Shown: positions 1 through 12,918, counted from the stretch's first letter. The stretch: 41,086 bases of DNA from Methanoregula sp. (GCA_028679075.1 JAJRCF010000025.1:1-41086); one strand, 5' to 3'. The notes: generated by a model not told the origin, from the sequence alone. Made by a program: numbers and translations.

Positions 1-426
1 GGCATTGAGCAGCACACGGGTCGTCTCCTCGCTGATGCGGAGGGCGTGTTCCATGGCAAATTTGTACAGTGCCATCTCGATGGTGGTCTTGAGTTCCAGT
101 TCACGGAACGGCTTGAGGATGTACCCGAAGGGTTCGGTGAGTTTCGCCTTTGCCAGGAAGCTGTCGTCGCTGTATGCCGTGAGGTACACCACGGGGATGC
201 GGTACTGTTTTTTGATCTCCTCTGCCGCCTCGATGCCGTTCATCTTGCCGGCAAGCATGATATCCATGAGGATGAGGTCCGGGTGCAGTTCGCCTGCCTT
301 CTTCACGGCGAGTTCTCCGGTCGTCGCGATCGCGCTCACGGAATAACCCAGTTCGAGCAGGCTTTTTCGGATATCCATACTGGTTACGGCTTCATCTTCA
401 ACAATCAGAATATTCACGTCACTCAT
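1..426 (-). CDS. Response regulator, receiver domain (C-terminus beyond window)
   Basis: The gene begins with ATG at 424-426 and runs off the left edge, so about 142 residues are visible. The N-terminus MSDVNILIVEDEA gives the acidic pocket (E10, D11). The phospho-acceptor is D55 in LILMDIML, T83 is the conserved Thr, and K105 lies in ILKPF, so this is an intact receiver. The visible part continues past the receiver into helical sequence (FAMEHALRISEETTR), so the full protein probably carries a further output, PAS or kinase domain outside the window. Its start overlaps the stop of the upstream histidine kinase gene by 8 nt, so the two are translationally coupled and it is the natural partner of that kinase. 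Confidence 0.9.
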   Translation of the reverse strand, partial: MSDVNILIVEDEAVTSMDIRKSLLELGYSVSAIATTGELAVKKAGELHPDLILMDIMLAGKMNGIEAAEEIKKQYRIPVVYLTAYSDDSFLAKAKLTEPFGYILKPFRELELKTTIEMALYKFAMEHALRISEETTRVLLNA

Positions 427-3400
427 ACAGTCTCCCCCCGGGAGATTCAAGGGAAAAATCGATCCGGAATTCAGTTCCCCCGTTACGGTCCAGGGTAATC
501 GTGCCGAGGATCTGCGCAACAAGCGAGTTCACCAGCTGGAGCCCCAGGGTCTCGATATGTTCAAGGTCGATCTCTTCGGGAAGCCCGATCCCGTTGTCCC
601 TGACAATGAGGGAATACCTGTCACCGGTTTTTTGAATGTTCACGGCAATCACCCCGGTACGCTCGCCCGGGAACGCATATTTCAGTGCATTTGAGAGCAT
701 CTCGTTGATCATCAGGCTGATGGGTATCGCCTTGCTGATCGGAAGGACAATCTTATCCGCGTGAATTTCAATGCGGACCTTGCCCCGGGGTATCCCGTAG
801 GACTGGAGCAGGTTATCAGCGATCTTCTTCAAGTAATCGTTGTAGTCAATCTCGGCGAAACTTTTGGACTGGTAGAGTTTCTCGTGGACCAGGGCAATGG
901 ACATGACGCGGGTCTGGCTCTCCAGGATCGCCTGGCGGCTCTTTTCGTCCTTCATCAGTTTGGCCTGCAGGCTCAGGAGGCTTGAGATGACCTGCATGTT
1001 GTTCTTGACCCGGTGATGGATCTCCTTTAACAAAATCTCTTTCTCCTTGAGCGAGGCGGCTACTTCATCCTGGAGATTCTTTCGTTCGGTGATATCCCGG
1101 GCGATCCCGGAATACCCGGAATAGGTGCCGTTTTTGTCATACGTGGGCTTCGCGTTTACTTCGTATATCAGGTTCCTCCCGGGTGCAGGGACCGGTATCC
1201 CGATCTCAAAGTCGGAGACCGGCCCGTGGGAGGGAAGAGCCGGATCAATGAATTTACTGATGGTGTCCCGGTATGCCGGGGGTGCCAGGTCGAATACATT
1301 GATCTTCGGGAAGTGCCCGTTACTTATCCCAAGGACTGCCTGGACATGCGGGCTGACATACGTTATGATGCCGTCCTGGTCGATATGGAACACGATGTCC
1401 CCGATCTGTTCCACGAGGGACCGGTATTTCTCCTCGCTTGCGGCAAGTGCTTCCATGACGCGGTTGCGCTCGGCGATCTCATTCTGCAGGTTAATCGTCA
1501 GTTCGCTCAGCTTGCGGGTCCGCTCCTCAACCTTCTGTTCGAGTCCGGCATATGCCTTCTGCAGGGCATCCTCGGCACGCTTCCGGTCGGTGATATCGAC
1601 CATAAGGGTGATGACCACGTCCCTGCCAAAGTAGGTCCCCTTATAGATCCGGACATCGGTCAGGATCTCACTCCCATCGCTTTTCCGTGCCCAGAATTCA
1701 AACTGCTGGGGACCTTCATGGAATGCCCGGTTCACCCGGTCCTTCACCATCTCCAGGTCATTGCGGTCACGGGCGGAAATCCGGTCAAGGATGTCTCCGG
1801 TAAAAAATTTGTGGGGATACCCGAACATATCTTCGGCACCCTTGTTGGCATCAATAAATGAGCATGTCTCATCAAGGATACAGATTGCGTCCTTGACGGC
1901 ATTGAACAGCCCGTGATAACTGATCTCGCTCTGTCGCAATGCTTCATCTTTCAGGTTGCGTTCTGTCAGGTCGATGATCACGCCCCTGATCCCGGAAATG
2001 GTGCCGGTTTTCTTGTCAATGACCGTACTTGCCTTGATCATTCCCGGAAAACGGCTGCCGTCTTTCCGCATCAGGGTGTATTCACTGGACTCCCGTTCTT
2101 CGTCCCGGAGCACCTTCTGCATGTTCTCCTGTACCCTGCGGCGTTCCTCAGGAACGATATAATCCATAAAGCTGGTTCCCGCTGTTATGTCGGCTGGATC
2201 GATGCCGAATGTCGGGTAGGCAAGGCGGTTGGCAAATGTCACTTTCCCGTCGAGACCGGCTTCGAATACCATCACGGGGAGGAAATCGGCAAGGGTCCGG
2301 TACTTGTCCTCGCTTGCAGCAAGCGCTTCCTCTACCTGCTTCCGTTCCGTGATATCACGCAGCGTTCCCTCAATAGCTACAGGTTTTCCTGACTCATCAC
2401 GAACGACATGGCTGGTCACCGATACATTCAGGTGCGTGCCTGCCTTATTCTTCAGGATCACTTCGAAGTCATTGACTGCGCCATCGGCAAACATCTTATC
2501 GAGAAGCAGTTTTCTCTGTTCCGGGAACGGATAGAGATCCTGTACCCGGAGGCCGATCAGTTCGGAGGGATCCCATCCCGTTATTCTTTTGCATGACGGT
2601 GATAATGTGACGATATGTCCTTCCATATCTGTCTGGTAGTAGAGATCATCGAACGTGGTGAAAATATTCCGGTATTTCTCTTCACTTTTCCGGAGTGCAT
2701 CTTCCGATTCTTTCCGTTCCGTGATATCCCGTACTGAACACAGGAGTGCATTTTCACCGTCCGATACAACGTTCGTGACGGCAAACTCAAGATACCGCAC
2801 TTCGCCGCTCTTGACAATGACACGTGCCTCGTACGTGTGCGGAGTGGGTCCTCCCGCGGCCCGGTTCCGGGATATTTCCATCACGCGGTCCCGGTCATCC
2901 GGGTGGAGGAGGTCCCAGATCTCCATCTTGTAGAGTTCCGGTTTCGAATAACCGGAGATCGCCGAGACCTGGTTGTTGACAAACATGAAGTTCGATCCAC
3001 GGACAATGAAGATCGCATCATGGCTCTGCTCCATGACCTTCCGGTACCGCTCCTCGCTCTCCCGGAGTGCTTTTTCGGCCCTGCGCCGTGTAACGCTCTG
3101 CACGATCTTGTTGGTGAGGTCGAGGAACATCGCTTTCGGGTTACCGCCCTTTGCCAGGTAGAAATCCGCACCGGCGTCATATGCCTCGATCACGGCATCC
3201 TCGCGGCCTTTACCGGTAAAGATGATGAACGGGATGAGGTTGCCGCTCTCCCGTAACCGTTTCAGGAACTCTATCCCGTCCAGTTCCGGCATCTGGTAGT
3301 CGGAAATGATGACATCATACGTTTTCGTCCGCATCTTTTCCAGCGCGTCCCGTGCACTGGAGGACGTATCAACGGCAATATTCCCCCGCTTTTCAAGGGA

Positions 3401-3547
3401 TAATTTTGTGGGTTCCAGGAGGGAGTGCTCGTCATCGACATAGAGAACAGAAATGACCGGGGACTCCTCATCGGTTTTGGTATCCCCCGCGGATGCATTT
3501 ACCGGTGAAGGTACGAACGCGTGATCTCCCCTGGTATGATTGGCCAT
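419..3547 (-). CDS. Receiver/multi-PAS sensor histidine kinase (HisKA_2 type)
   Basis: A soluble 1042-residue protein with no membrane segment. It opens with a receiver domain at about residues 31-150 (D83 phospho-acceptor, K133). About five PAS domains follow, at roughly 165-285, 286-410, 410-535, 535-660 and 700-830, most ending in the DITERK-type PAC signature; a short coiled coil lies near 660-700. The kinase core is of the HisKA_2 kind, with the HHRVKNNMQ motif at about 844-852, and an HATPase at about 930-1030 (N box INEMLSNALKYA, G1 box DNGIGLP). The ATG at 3545-3547 has a GGGGAG ribosome binding site. It is the first gene of a pair with the downstream response regulator. The ligands are unknown; a cytoplasmic redox or metabolite sensor is only an inference. 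An N-terminal receiver suggests it is itself controlled by another kinase. Confidence 0.93.
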   Translation of the reverse strand: MANHTRGDHAFVPSPVNASAGDTKTDEESPVISVLYVDDEHSLLEPTKLSLEKRGNIAVDTSSSARDALEKMRTKTYDVIISDYQMPELDGIEFLKRLRESGNLIPFIIFTGKGREDAVIEAYDAGADFYLAKGGNPKAMFLDLTNKIVQSVTRRRAEKALRESEERYRKVMEQSHDAIFIVRGSNFMFVNNQVSAISGYSKPELYKMEIWDLLHPDDRDRVMEISRNRAAGGPTPHTYEARVIVKSGEVRYLEFAVTNVVSDGENALLCSVRDITERKESEDALRKSEEKYRNIFTTFDDLYYQTDMEGHIVTLSPSCKRITGWDPSELIGLRVQDLYPFPEQRKLLLDKMFADGAVNDFEVILKNKAGTHLNVSVTSHVVRDESGKPVAIEGTLRDITERKQVEEALAASEDKYRTLADFLPVMVFEAGLDGKVTFANRLAYPTFGIDPADITAGTSFMDYIVPEERRRVQENMQKVLRDEERESSEYTLMRKDGSRFPGMIKASTVIDKKTGTISGIRGVIIDLTERNLKDEALRQSEISYHGLFNAVKDAICILDETCSFIDANKGAEDMFGYPHKFFTGDILDRISARDRNDLEMVKDRVNRAFHEGPQQFEFWARKSDGSEILTDVRIYKGTYFGRDVVITLMVDITDRKRAEDALQKAYAGLEQKVEERTRKLSELTINLQNEIAERNRVMEALAASEEKYRSLVEQIGDIVFHIDQDGIITYVSPHVQAVLGISNGHFPKINVFDLAPPAYRDTISKFIDPALPSHGPVSDFEIGIPVPAPGRNLIYEVNAKPTYDKNGTYSGYSGIARDITERKNLQDEVAASLKEKEILLKEIHHRVKNNMQVISSLLSLQAKLMKDEKSRQAILESQTRVMSIALVHEKLYQSKSFAEIDYNDYLKKIADNLLQSYGIPRGKVRIEIHADKIVLPISKAIPISLMINEMLSNALKYAFPGERTGVIAVNIQKTGDRYSLIVRDNGIGLPEEIDLEHIETLGLQLVNSLVAQILGTITLDRNGGTEFRIDFSLESPGGRLYE

Positions 3548-3807
3548 CCGCTTATCTCCCCTGATGAATGTATAAAATACCCAGTATCCTTTTAATGACT
3601 ATTGGATTAAAAATATCCGGTTACGGGAAAAATTCAGAACCGGATAATTATGCAGGTTTCACGTAAAACCTGGGGGAGGGGGTCCGGATCATAACGATCC
3701 CGTGCCCCGGCGTGTACGCAATGATTTTTCCTGCCCCGGGATCCGGTCATTTTTGCTGCGGTCCCGGCACTACCGGATTGAGATAGGGGAGATGTCAGCA
3801 AACGGGT

Positions 3808-3815
3808 AAAAAAAA
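3808..3815 (-). terminator. Oligo-T terminator after the META lipoprotein gene
   Basis: On the minus strand a run of eight T, followed by further T-rich sequence, lies 14 nt after the stop codon of the lipoprotein gene. Oligo-T tracts are the usual archaeal termination signal. The remaining gap of about 280 nt up to the kinase start at 3547 holds AT-rich box A candidates for the kinase at 3566-3616 and a small GGATC/GATCC inverted repeat near 3686; I see no gene there. Confidence 0.55.
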
Positions 3816-3829
3816 GAAAATAATGGAGA

Positions 3830-4369
3830 TCAGGCCGGCAACATGCCTTCGGTCTGTTTTGGGATCGCGGACGGGCGCTGGAAGATCAGCACGTTCTGGC
3901 TTTTTCCGGTAAGTACCAGTTTTGTTGCTGAGTCCACGTCATAGGCCATCGTGTCCTGCAGCATGTTCAGGTAGGTGTTCTCCTGCTCCGATGTCGTCTG
4001 GCAGTACATCTTGGTTGACGTGAGGGGGCCGATCGTGATGCCGCTGCCTTTATCGGTGACTGCTCCGGTCAGGGTGTAGGGACCGTTGTAATTGTTACAC
4101 CCGCCGTTGCCGGAAACCGTACCGTCAGAACCGAATACAAGGGTGATCGCCGTTGTCGGGTACGTGATCGCGGTTCCCTCCTGGACACCCATCGATGTCA
4201 GCTGCCAGTTCCCTGCGAGTTCCTGGGGCAATGCCGGTTGTGCCGTTGTTGTCGGCACTACGGGCTGGGCGGTGGCCGTTGTCGGGGGTGTCTGTGGCTG
4301 GCTGGTGCACCCTGCGAACAGTACAGCAAGGATGGCAATTGCAATAATTCCCACTGTGAGGACTTTCAT
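3830..4369 (-). CDS. META-domain lipoprotein
   Basis: A 179-residue secreted protein. The N-terminus is a signal peptide of about 20 residues ending in the lipobox LFAGC, with C21 as the likely lipid-modified residue. A Thr/Pro/Gln-rich linker (about 22-50) leads to a META domain (about 50-160), recognised by GNWQLTSM, then GSDGTVSGNGGCNNYNGPY, and a closing TKLVLTG strand. META domains occur in HslJ-type envelope proteins of bacteria, where they are linked to stress resistance; the biochemical role is not known. The gene is probably monocistronic: a box A lies only about 25 nt before the ATG, so the transcript may be leaderless, and a T tract follows the stop. Confidence 0.85.
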   Translation of the reverse strand: MKVLTVGIIAIAILAVLFAGCTSQPQTPPTTATAQPVVPTTTAQPALPQELAGNWQLTSMGVQEGTAITYPTTAITLVFGSDGTVSGNGGCNNYNGPYTLTGAVTDKGSGITIGPLTSTKMYCQTTSEQENTYLNMLQDTMAYDVDSATKLVLTGKSQNVLIFQRPSAIPKQTEGMLPA

Positions 4370-4383
4370 ATCCGGGATTTCGG

Positions 4384-4403
4384 GCTGTTTGTATATAAAC
4401 AGC
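4384..4403 (-). promoter_or_regulatory. Box A inside a perfect inverted repeat, promoter of the META lipoprotein
   Basis: The arms GCTGTTT (4384-4390) and AAACAGC (4397-4403) flank a 6-nt centre, and on the minus strand the whole contains TTTATATAC, a good archaeal box A. Transcription would start about 25 nt downstream, near 4370, at or just before the ATG. A dyad covering the TATA element is the geometry expected for a repressor operator. Confidence 0.6.
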
Positions 4404-4435
4404 CACGAATTGTTCCGGATGGTATCTTCCTGGCA

Positions 4436-5245
4436 TTACCGGCTGCCGTATGACCGTACGTGGTTCCATGCACGGTGATGGGAAGCGTGACGGCTGTCGT
4501 CTTCATCGTACATCGAGGGGTCTTCCCGCCGGTAGCGTTTCCTGTCCGTACCGACCGGGCAGACCCTTATGCAGATCCCGCAGGGCGAGATAAACCGGTT
4601 ATTCAGCGCTTCCGAACGGGTGGCACAGCTCTTCTTGTCGGTCAGGCCGGCAGGGTATTCATCACTGTCAAGGGCATTGACCGGGCAGGCATCCACGCAT
4701 TTCATGCAGCGGGTGCAGAGGTCCTCTTCAATGACCGGGTCCGGGGGCAGGTCAGCTGCGGTAAAGATCGATGCGAACCGCACCCGCGGGCCATACTCCG
4801 GTGTGAGGATCGTATTGTTGATGCCAAATGTGCCCAGTCCCGCAAGGAACGCCGCATGGCGGTGGGAGAAGAATGCAACCGGTTTTTCCTTCAGGATGCC
4901 AATCGAGCCGTACCCGTCACGCGGTACCCAGACTGAAGGGTAGCCTTGTCCGGTGAGAGAGGATGCGATCCGGTACCCGTCCTGGTCCAGCAGGGCATTG
5001 ACTGTCTTGTACAATTCATGGTACCAGATCGAAGGGGCAGTATCCACGATCGGCAGGCTGACCGGCATACCGATGACGATCACGGTCTTCACTTCCGGGT
5101 AGATCGAACGCGGCCGGAACTCTTCAGGTACCCACGGTTCAAACAGCGGTATGTCCCACCGGTCAGCGGGAGCAAAACCCACGAGGGGAACATCGAGGTC
5201 CGCACATTTCCGGATTACGCCCTGCTTCAGGTCATCATCGCTCAT
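4436..5245 (-). CDS. QueG-like 4Fe-4S protein
   Basis: A 269-residue protein from ATG 5243-5245. The open frame continues 17 codons upstream, but those overlap the yjbQ-like gene; the chosen ATG lies 4 nt after that gene's stop and behind GGTGA. The body resembles epoxyqueuosine reductase, with the HRHAAFLAGLGTFGINN block at mid-protein. Next comes a ferredoxin-type cluster motif CTRCMKCVDACP and a second set of cysteines (SCATR... then CGICIRVCP), enough for two 4Fe-4S clusters. Archaea make archaeosine rather than queuosine, so a QueG reaction should not be assumed; in methanogens such proteins are often just labelled 4Fe-4S reductases. It sits second in an operon with the YjbQ-family gene. 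Confidence 0.82.
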   Translation of the reverse strand: MSDDDLKQGVIRKCADLDVPLVGFAPADRWDIPLFEPWVPEEFRPRSIYPEVKTVIVIGMPVSLPIVDTAPSIWYHELYKTVNALLDQDGYRIASSLTGQGYPSVWVPRDGYGSIGILKEKPVAFFSHRHAAFLAGLGTFGINNTILTPEYGPRVRFASIFTAADLPPDPVIEEDLCTRCMKCVDACPVNALDSDEYPAGLTDKKSCATRSEALNNRFISPCGICIRVCPVGTDRKRYRREDPSMYDEDDSRHASHHRAWNHVRSYGSR

Positions 5246-5249
5246 GGGG

Positions 5250-5666
5250 TCACTCACCGGTGACGCTGCATATGATCGTCCGCGTCCGACCTGCATTCAC
5301 GTCCAGCTCCAGCAGTACGATCTGCTGCCATGTCCCGGACATCATCTCCCCGTTTGCTACCGGTACGGTCAGCGATGGCCCGACAAATGCCGCCTTTACG
5401 TGGGACCTCCCGTTCCCGTCGCCCCACCGGGTATTATGCGCATACGGGATAGTGTCGGGGGCGATCACGGACAATGCCCTCTGCATATCCGAGATAACGC
5501 CCGTTTCGTACTCGATAGTAGTGAGTGCGGCGGTTGAATGCTGCACAAAGAGATGGACAAAACCTTCCTTTACCCCGCTCTCTTTAACTGCTTTTCTGAC
5601 ATCCTGTGTCAGGTCGATGATATCTCCTTCACGTTCCGAAGTGACATGCAGCTCTTTCCGGTACAT
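5250..5666 (-). CDS. YjbQ/UPF0047 family protein
   Basis: A 138-residue protein matching the normal length of the YjbQ (UPF0047) family. Diagnostic segments are FVQHSTAALTTIEYE, the HNTRWGDGNGRSHVKA block with the conserved His/Asp, and the closing GTWQQIVLLELD with D/N-rich turns. Members have been reported to have thiamine-phosphate synthase side activity and can complement thiE loss, but the physiological role is unsettled. The ATG has a GGGAG ribosome binding site at 5 nt spacing. A possible box A (CTTTATCTG on the minus strand, near 5698-5706) lies upstream. It is followed at once by the QueG-like gene. Confidence 0.88.
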   Translation of the reverse strand: MYRKELHVTSEREGDIIDLTQDVRKAVKESGVKEGFVHLFVQHSTAALTTIEYETGVISDMQRALSVIAPDTIPYAHNTRWGDGNGRSHVKAAFVGPSLTVPVANGEMMSGTWQQIVLLELDVNAGRTRTIICSVTGE

Positions 5667-5727
5667 GGAAACTCCCTGACAGGGATGTCGGGGGCCGGAC
5701 AGATAAAGGATACGAAAGTGGCCGGTT

Positions 5728-5747
5728 AAAAAAAGAGGACGAAAAAA
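5728..5747 (-). terminator. Double oligo-T terminator of gyrBA
   Basis: Directly after the gyrA stop codon the minus strand carries a run of six T (5742-5747) and then a run of seven T (5728-5734). This is a typical archaeal terminator. Confidence 0.6.
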
Positions 5748-10326
<4,579 letters not shown>

Positions 10327-10418
10327 TTAAAAAACTGATAAAATTGCGAGAGAATTTTCACATGTATTATTGGTGGCCTGACCATATAAGCGTGGTGCTC
10401 TTTTTTCAGGCGTAAATC

Positions 10419-10437
10419 ATATAAAAATTTCCGGTTT
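10419..10437 (-). promoter_or_regulatory. Box A and BRE of the gyrBA operon
   Basis: On the minus strand the sequence reads CCGGAAA followed by TTTTTATATG, a good BRE/box A pair. It predicts a start site about 25 nt downstream, near 10395-10400, and a leader of about 80 nt. A second, weaker box (CTTATATGG) lies at 10383-10391. Confidence 0.55.
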
Positions 10438-10499
10438 AAAAGCCTGGATTTTTTGAGGATTACGGAAAAAATATATCTGGGATTTTATCCGGAGGTGAC

Positions 10500-10674
10500 T
10501 TACCGGAACTTCCCTATGCCAGCATCGCTAATGCCCGGTTTATGATCGATGGCAATCACGAGCCGCTGCAGGATGACGAGCACTTCCCGGGCATCCTCTT
10601 AACCCTCGAACCTTGCTGGTGCCCGATCACCTTCCTTATGAGCAGGTTTATCAGATACCCGGGCTCCGTGCAGA
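10500..10674 (-). pseudogene. Degenerate 3' copy of the gene at 12610-12918
   Basis: The minus strand encodes a decayed version of the C-terminal half of the hypothetical protein at 12610-12918. Conserved pieces include LLIRKVIGHQ (LLRKKVIWHQ in the intact gene) and, in another frame, LQRLVIAIDH followed by GIGKFR and a stop (LQRLVVAIDH, EIGEFR). One base is missing in the middle, near the AREVL equivalent, so the copy is frameshifted. The N-terminal half is absent. At DNA level the best-preserved part is at 10553-10597 against 12658-12702. It lies just after the shorter PGF-CTERM gene, so a duplication followed by decay is likely. Confidence 0.72.
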
Positions 10675-10698
10675 AAAAAGGATGTTCTGATTCTGGTT

Positions 10699-11343
10699 TT
10701 AGTGCCTGCGTATAACAATAAATGCAACTGCACCGAGTCCTGTCAGTGCAATCAGGACACCGAAGCCGGGCGACCTGGTTGGCGCCGCAACGGGGACCGA
10801 CGGAGTTTTAGTCGTGACAGGGACTGTCCCGGTAATGGCTGGCGGGGAGGTAGTTGCTGATCCGAGCGGCTTTTTGAAGATGATTGAGACCGTGCCGTAG
10901 GGTGCTTTCTCAAGGTGGTTCTTGTCGTCGGGCCGGGCTACTACGTATATGGTGTAGACACCTTCAGCAAGCCCATAGTTGGTAGTGTCCCACTTCCAGT
11001 ACCAGGTGTGGTCTCTCTTGACACCTGCCTGCTGAAAGGTGGATGGGTTGTTGTATTCGACTGCCCAGTGCGCCGGATCCGGGTTCTGGATCTGTGACCC
11101 CTGTTCGGGCAGGTTGGGCCCGGTAAGGAACAGGTAGGTCAGGTCGGTCGCGGTGTTGGTACCCGAGAACTGGATCTCATCTCCGAGGAAGTAACTCTGG
11201 TTGCCGGCAGCCACGATAGTGACTACCCCCGGGATGACGGGTCCTTCATCTCCAGGCAGCGCTGGTGCCGCCGATACCGGTGTGACTGCCATAAGGACTG
11301 CCAAAGCAACGGCAACGAGTGCAAGCGTTAATCGTTTCGTCAT
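10699..11343 (-). CDS. PGF-CTERM surface protein, one DUF3821-like domain
   Basis: A 214-residue exported protein. The frame extends 11 codons upstream, but the ATG at 11341-11343 begins a proper signal peptide (MTKRLTLALVAVALAVL... ending near VSA) and has GGAGG overlapping the stop of the preceding gene. One extracellular domain follows (about 35-150), with VTIVAAGNQSYFLGDEIQFSGTN, TYLFLTGPNLP and DHTWYWKWDTTNY. It resembles the DUF3821 domain of Methanomicrobiales as I remember it. A Thr/Pro-rich stalk leads to the C-terminal sorting signal SPGFGVLIALTGLGAVAF and IRRH, a PGF-CTERM tripartite signal. Archaeosortase A, encoded at the right end of the window, should process it and attach it to lipid. 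It is second in a two-gene operon with a longer paralogue. Confidence 0.85.
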   Translation of the reverse strand: MTKRLTLALVAVALAVLMAVTPVSAAPALPGDEGPVIPGVVTIVAAGNQSYFLGDEIQFSGTNTATDLTYLFLTGPNLPEQGSQIQNPDPAHWAVEYNNPSTFQQAGVKRDHTWYWKWDTTNYGLAEGVYTIYVVARPDDKNHLEKAPYGTVSIIFKKPLGSATTSPPAITGTVPVTTKTPSVPVAAPTRSPGFGVLIALTGLGAVAFIVIRRH

Positions 11344-11350
11344 TTGTTCT

Positions 11351-12463
11351 CTACCTCCGCATAACGATGAACGCAACTGCGCCGAGGCCGATCAGCGCAA
11401 TCAGGATACCGAAGCCGGGCGATTTTGTCGGGGCCGTAACGGGGACCACCGGAGTTGTTGTCGCGACAGGGGCTGACGGGGTTTGTGTGGCTGTTGCAGA
11501 TGTCGCAGTTGTTGTCGCTATTGTAGTTGACGTGGATGCAGTTGCTGATCCGGACGGCTTCCCAATGGTGATTGAGACCGTGCCATATGCTGCGTTTGCA
11601 AGGTTTTCCTTGTCGTAGGGCTGGCTTACTGCATAGATGGTGTAGGTGCCTGTATCGAGTGCATAGTGTGCAGTCCCCCACTTCCAGGACCATGTGTGGT
11701 CACCGTCGACATCAATGGACTTGAATGAGGTCGCATCATTGTTCCGGACAGCATAGTTCCCGGGGTCAGCCCGCTGGATCTGTGAACCAGCGCTCTTCAG
11801 GTTGGGTCCGACAATGAACAGGTAGGTCTTCCAGGTCCCGGTGTTGGTACCCGTGAACGCGATCTCGTCGCCGAGGTTGTAACTCTGGTTGCCGGCTGCC
11901 ACGATGGTGATTGCGCCCGGGAGGATGGTCTTTTCGTTCCCGGACAGGGTTGGTGTTGCTGTGGTTGAAGTTGCTGATCCAGCTGATTTTTTGATGGTGA
12001 TCAGGGCCGTGCCGGTTGGAGTAATGCTGTCCTTGTCGTAAAGTCGGGGTACTGCATGGATGCGGTAAATACCGCCTTCAAGTACATAGTTGGTGGTGTC
12101 CCACTTCCATGACCAGGTGTGGTCACTCTTGACACTTACCTGCTGGTAGGAGGCAGGGTTGTCGTTTTCGAGGGGCGCGTGCGCCGGGTCCGGGTTGTTG
12201 ATCTGTGCGCCATCTTCGGGCAGGCCGGGTCCGGTAATGAACAGGTAGGTCATGTCGGTTATGGTGTTATCACCGGAGAACTCGATCGTCTCGCCGACGT
12301 AGTATTCCGTGTCGCCGGCTGCCATGATCGTAATATGGGGCCTGTCAGCGGCCATGGCGGCGATCTGTTCCTGTGTCAGGTTTGATTCTGCGGATACCGG
12401 CATTATCGCGAGAAGGGCAAACAGGGCAACCGTAACGAGTGCAAACGTTAATCGTTTCTTCAT
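11351..12463 (-). CDS. PGF-CTERM surface protein, two DUF3821-like domains
   Basis: A 370-residue exported protein, paralogous to its neighbour. A signal peptide (1-25) is followed by two copies of the same domain (about 42-155 and 180-300). Each has an opening strand of the ITIVAAGNQSY type, a TYLFI.GP..L..G.QI..DP block and an SDHTWSWKW or GDHTWSWKW motif. A long Thr/Ala/Ser stalk (about 305-345), likely glycosylated, precedes the PGF-CTERM signal SPGFGILIALIGLGAVAF with MRR at the end. The ATG has GAGGTCA at 12471-12477. The protein probably sits on the cell surface through archaeosortase-mediated lipid anchoring; whether it is structural or binds a ligand cannot be told from sequence. Confidence 0.87.
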   Translation of the reverse strand: MKKRLTFALVTVALFALLAIMPVSAESNLTQEQIAAMAADRPHITIMAAGDTEYYVGETIEFSGDNTITDMTYLFITGPGLPEDGAQINNPDPAHAPLENDNPASYQQVSVKSDHTWSWKWDTTNYVLEGGIYRIHAVPRLYDKDSITPTGTALITIKKSAGSATSTTATPTLSGNEKTILPGAITIVAAGNQSYNLGDEIAFTGTNTGTWKTYLFIVGPNLKSAGSQIQRADPGNYAVRNNDATSFKSIDVDGDHTWSWKWGTAHYALDTGTYTIYAVSQPYDKENLANAAYGTVSITIGKPSGSATASTSTTIATTTATSATATQTPSAPVATTTPVVPVTAPTKSPGFGILIALIGLGAVAFIVMRR

Positions 12464-12505
12464 TTGTTCTTGACCTCACATGTAACGATTATTATATTCT
12501 GTAAA

Positions 12506-12513
12506 TGTAATCA
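12506..12513 (-). promoter_or_regulatory. Possible box A for the PGF-CTERM operon
   Basis: CATTTACA on the minus strand lies at the right distance to start transcription near 12483, just before the GAGGTCA ribosome binding site. The whole stretch 12480-12600 is AT-rich and offers other candidates, so the choice is tentative. Confidence 0.3.
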
Positions 12514-12609
12514 CATTGACAAATAAATGATTCGAATTAGATCTCATACATAAGAAAATAGAATTTTTTTATTATCAACGGAGATACGCTGGGATTTTTT
12601 ATCGCATGC

Positions 12610-12918
12610 TTACCTGAATTCCCCGATCTCCGCATCCCGGATCCCAAGTTCATGGTCAATGGCAACCACGAGCCGCTGCAGGGTGACGAGCACTTCGCGG
12701 GCATCCTCCTTATCCATAGAGCCCGGCTGGTGCCAGATCACTTTCTTGCGCAAGAGTGTCGTGAGTTCCTCCACTTCCGTGCCCCGGAATTTCTCCGGCA
12801 GGACAAGGCCCTGTACATGGTCTCCTGCGCCGAACCACGCCTGTTCCGGCGGCAGTGCGAAATGCATCGCGATCAGCGTGATGCTGGTTACGAACCCGTG
12901 GCCGAACTGGTGCTCCAT
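12610..12918 (-). CDS. Conserved hypothetical protein
   Basis: A 102-residue soluble protein that I do not recognise. Its middle part (MHFALPPEQAWFGAGDHVQGLVLPEKFRG) suggests a compact domain, and the rest is helical (EELTTLLRKKVIWHQ, then a REVLVTLQRLVVAIDHELG helix). The ATG is the first in-frame start after a stop codon; no good ribosome binding site is visible, so the true start could be the internal Met of IAMHFAL. It lies 53 nt after the CbiQ gene on the same strand and could be the last gene of the metal transport operon. The partial copy at 10500-10674 supports it being a real gene. Confidence 0.65.
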   Translation of the reverse strand: MEHQFGHGFVTSITLIAMHFALPPEQAWFGAGDHVQGLVLPEKFRGTEVEELTTLLRKKVIWHQPGSMDKEDAREVLVTLQRLVVAIDHELGIRDAEIGEFR

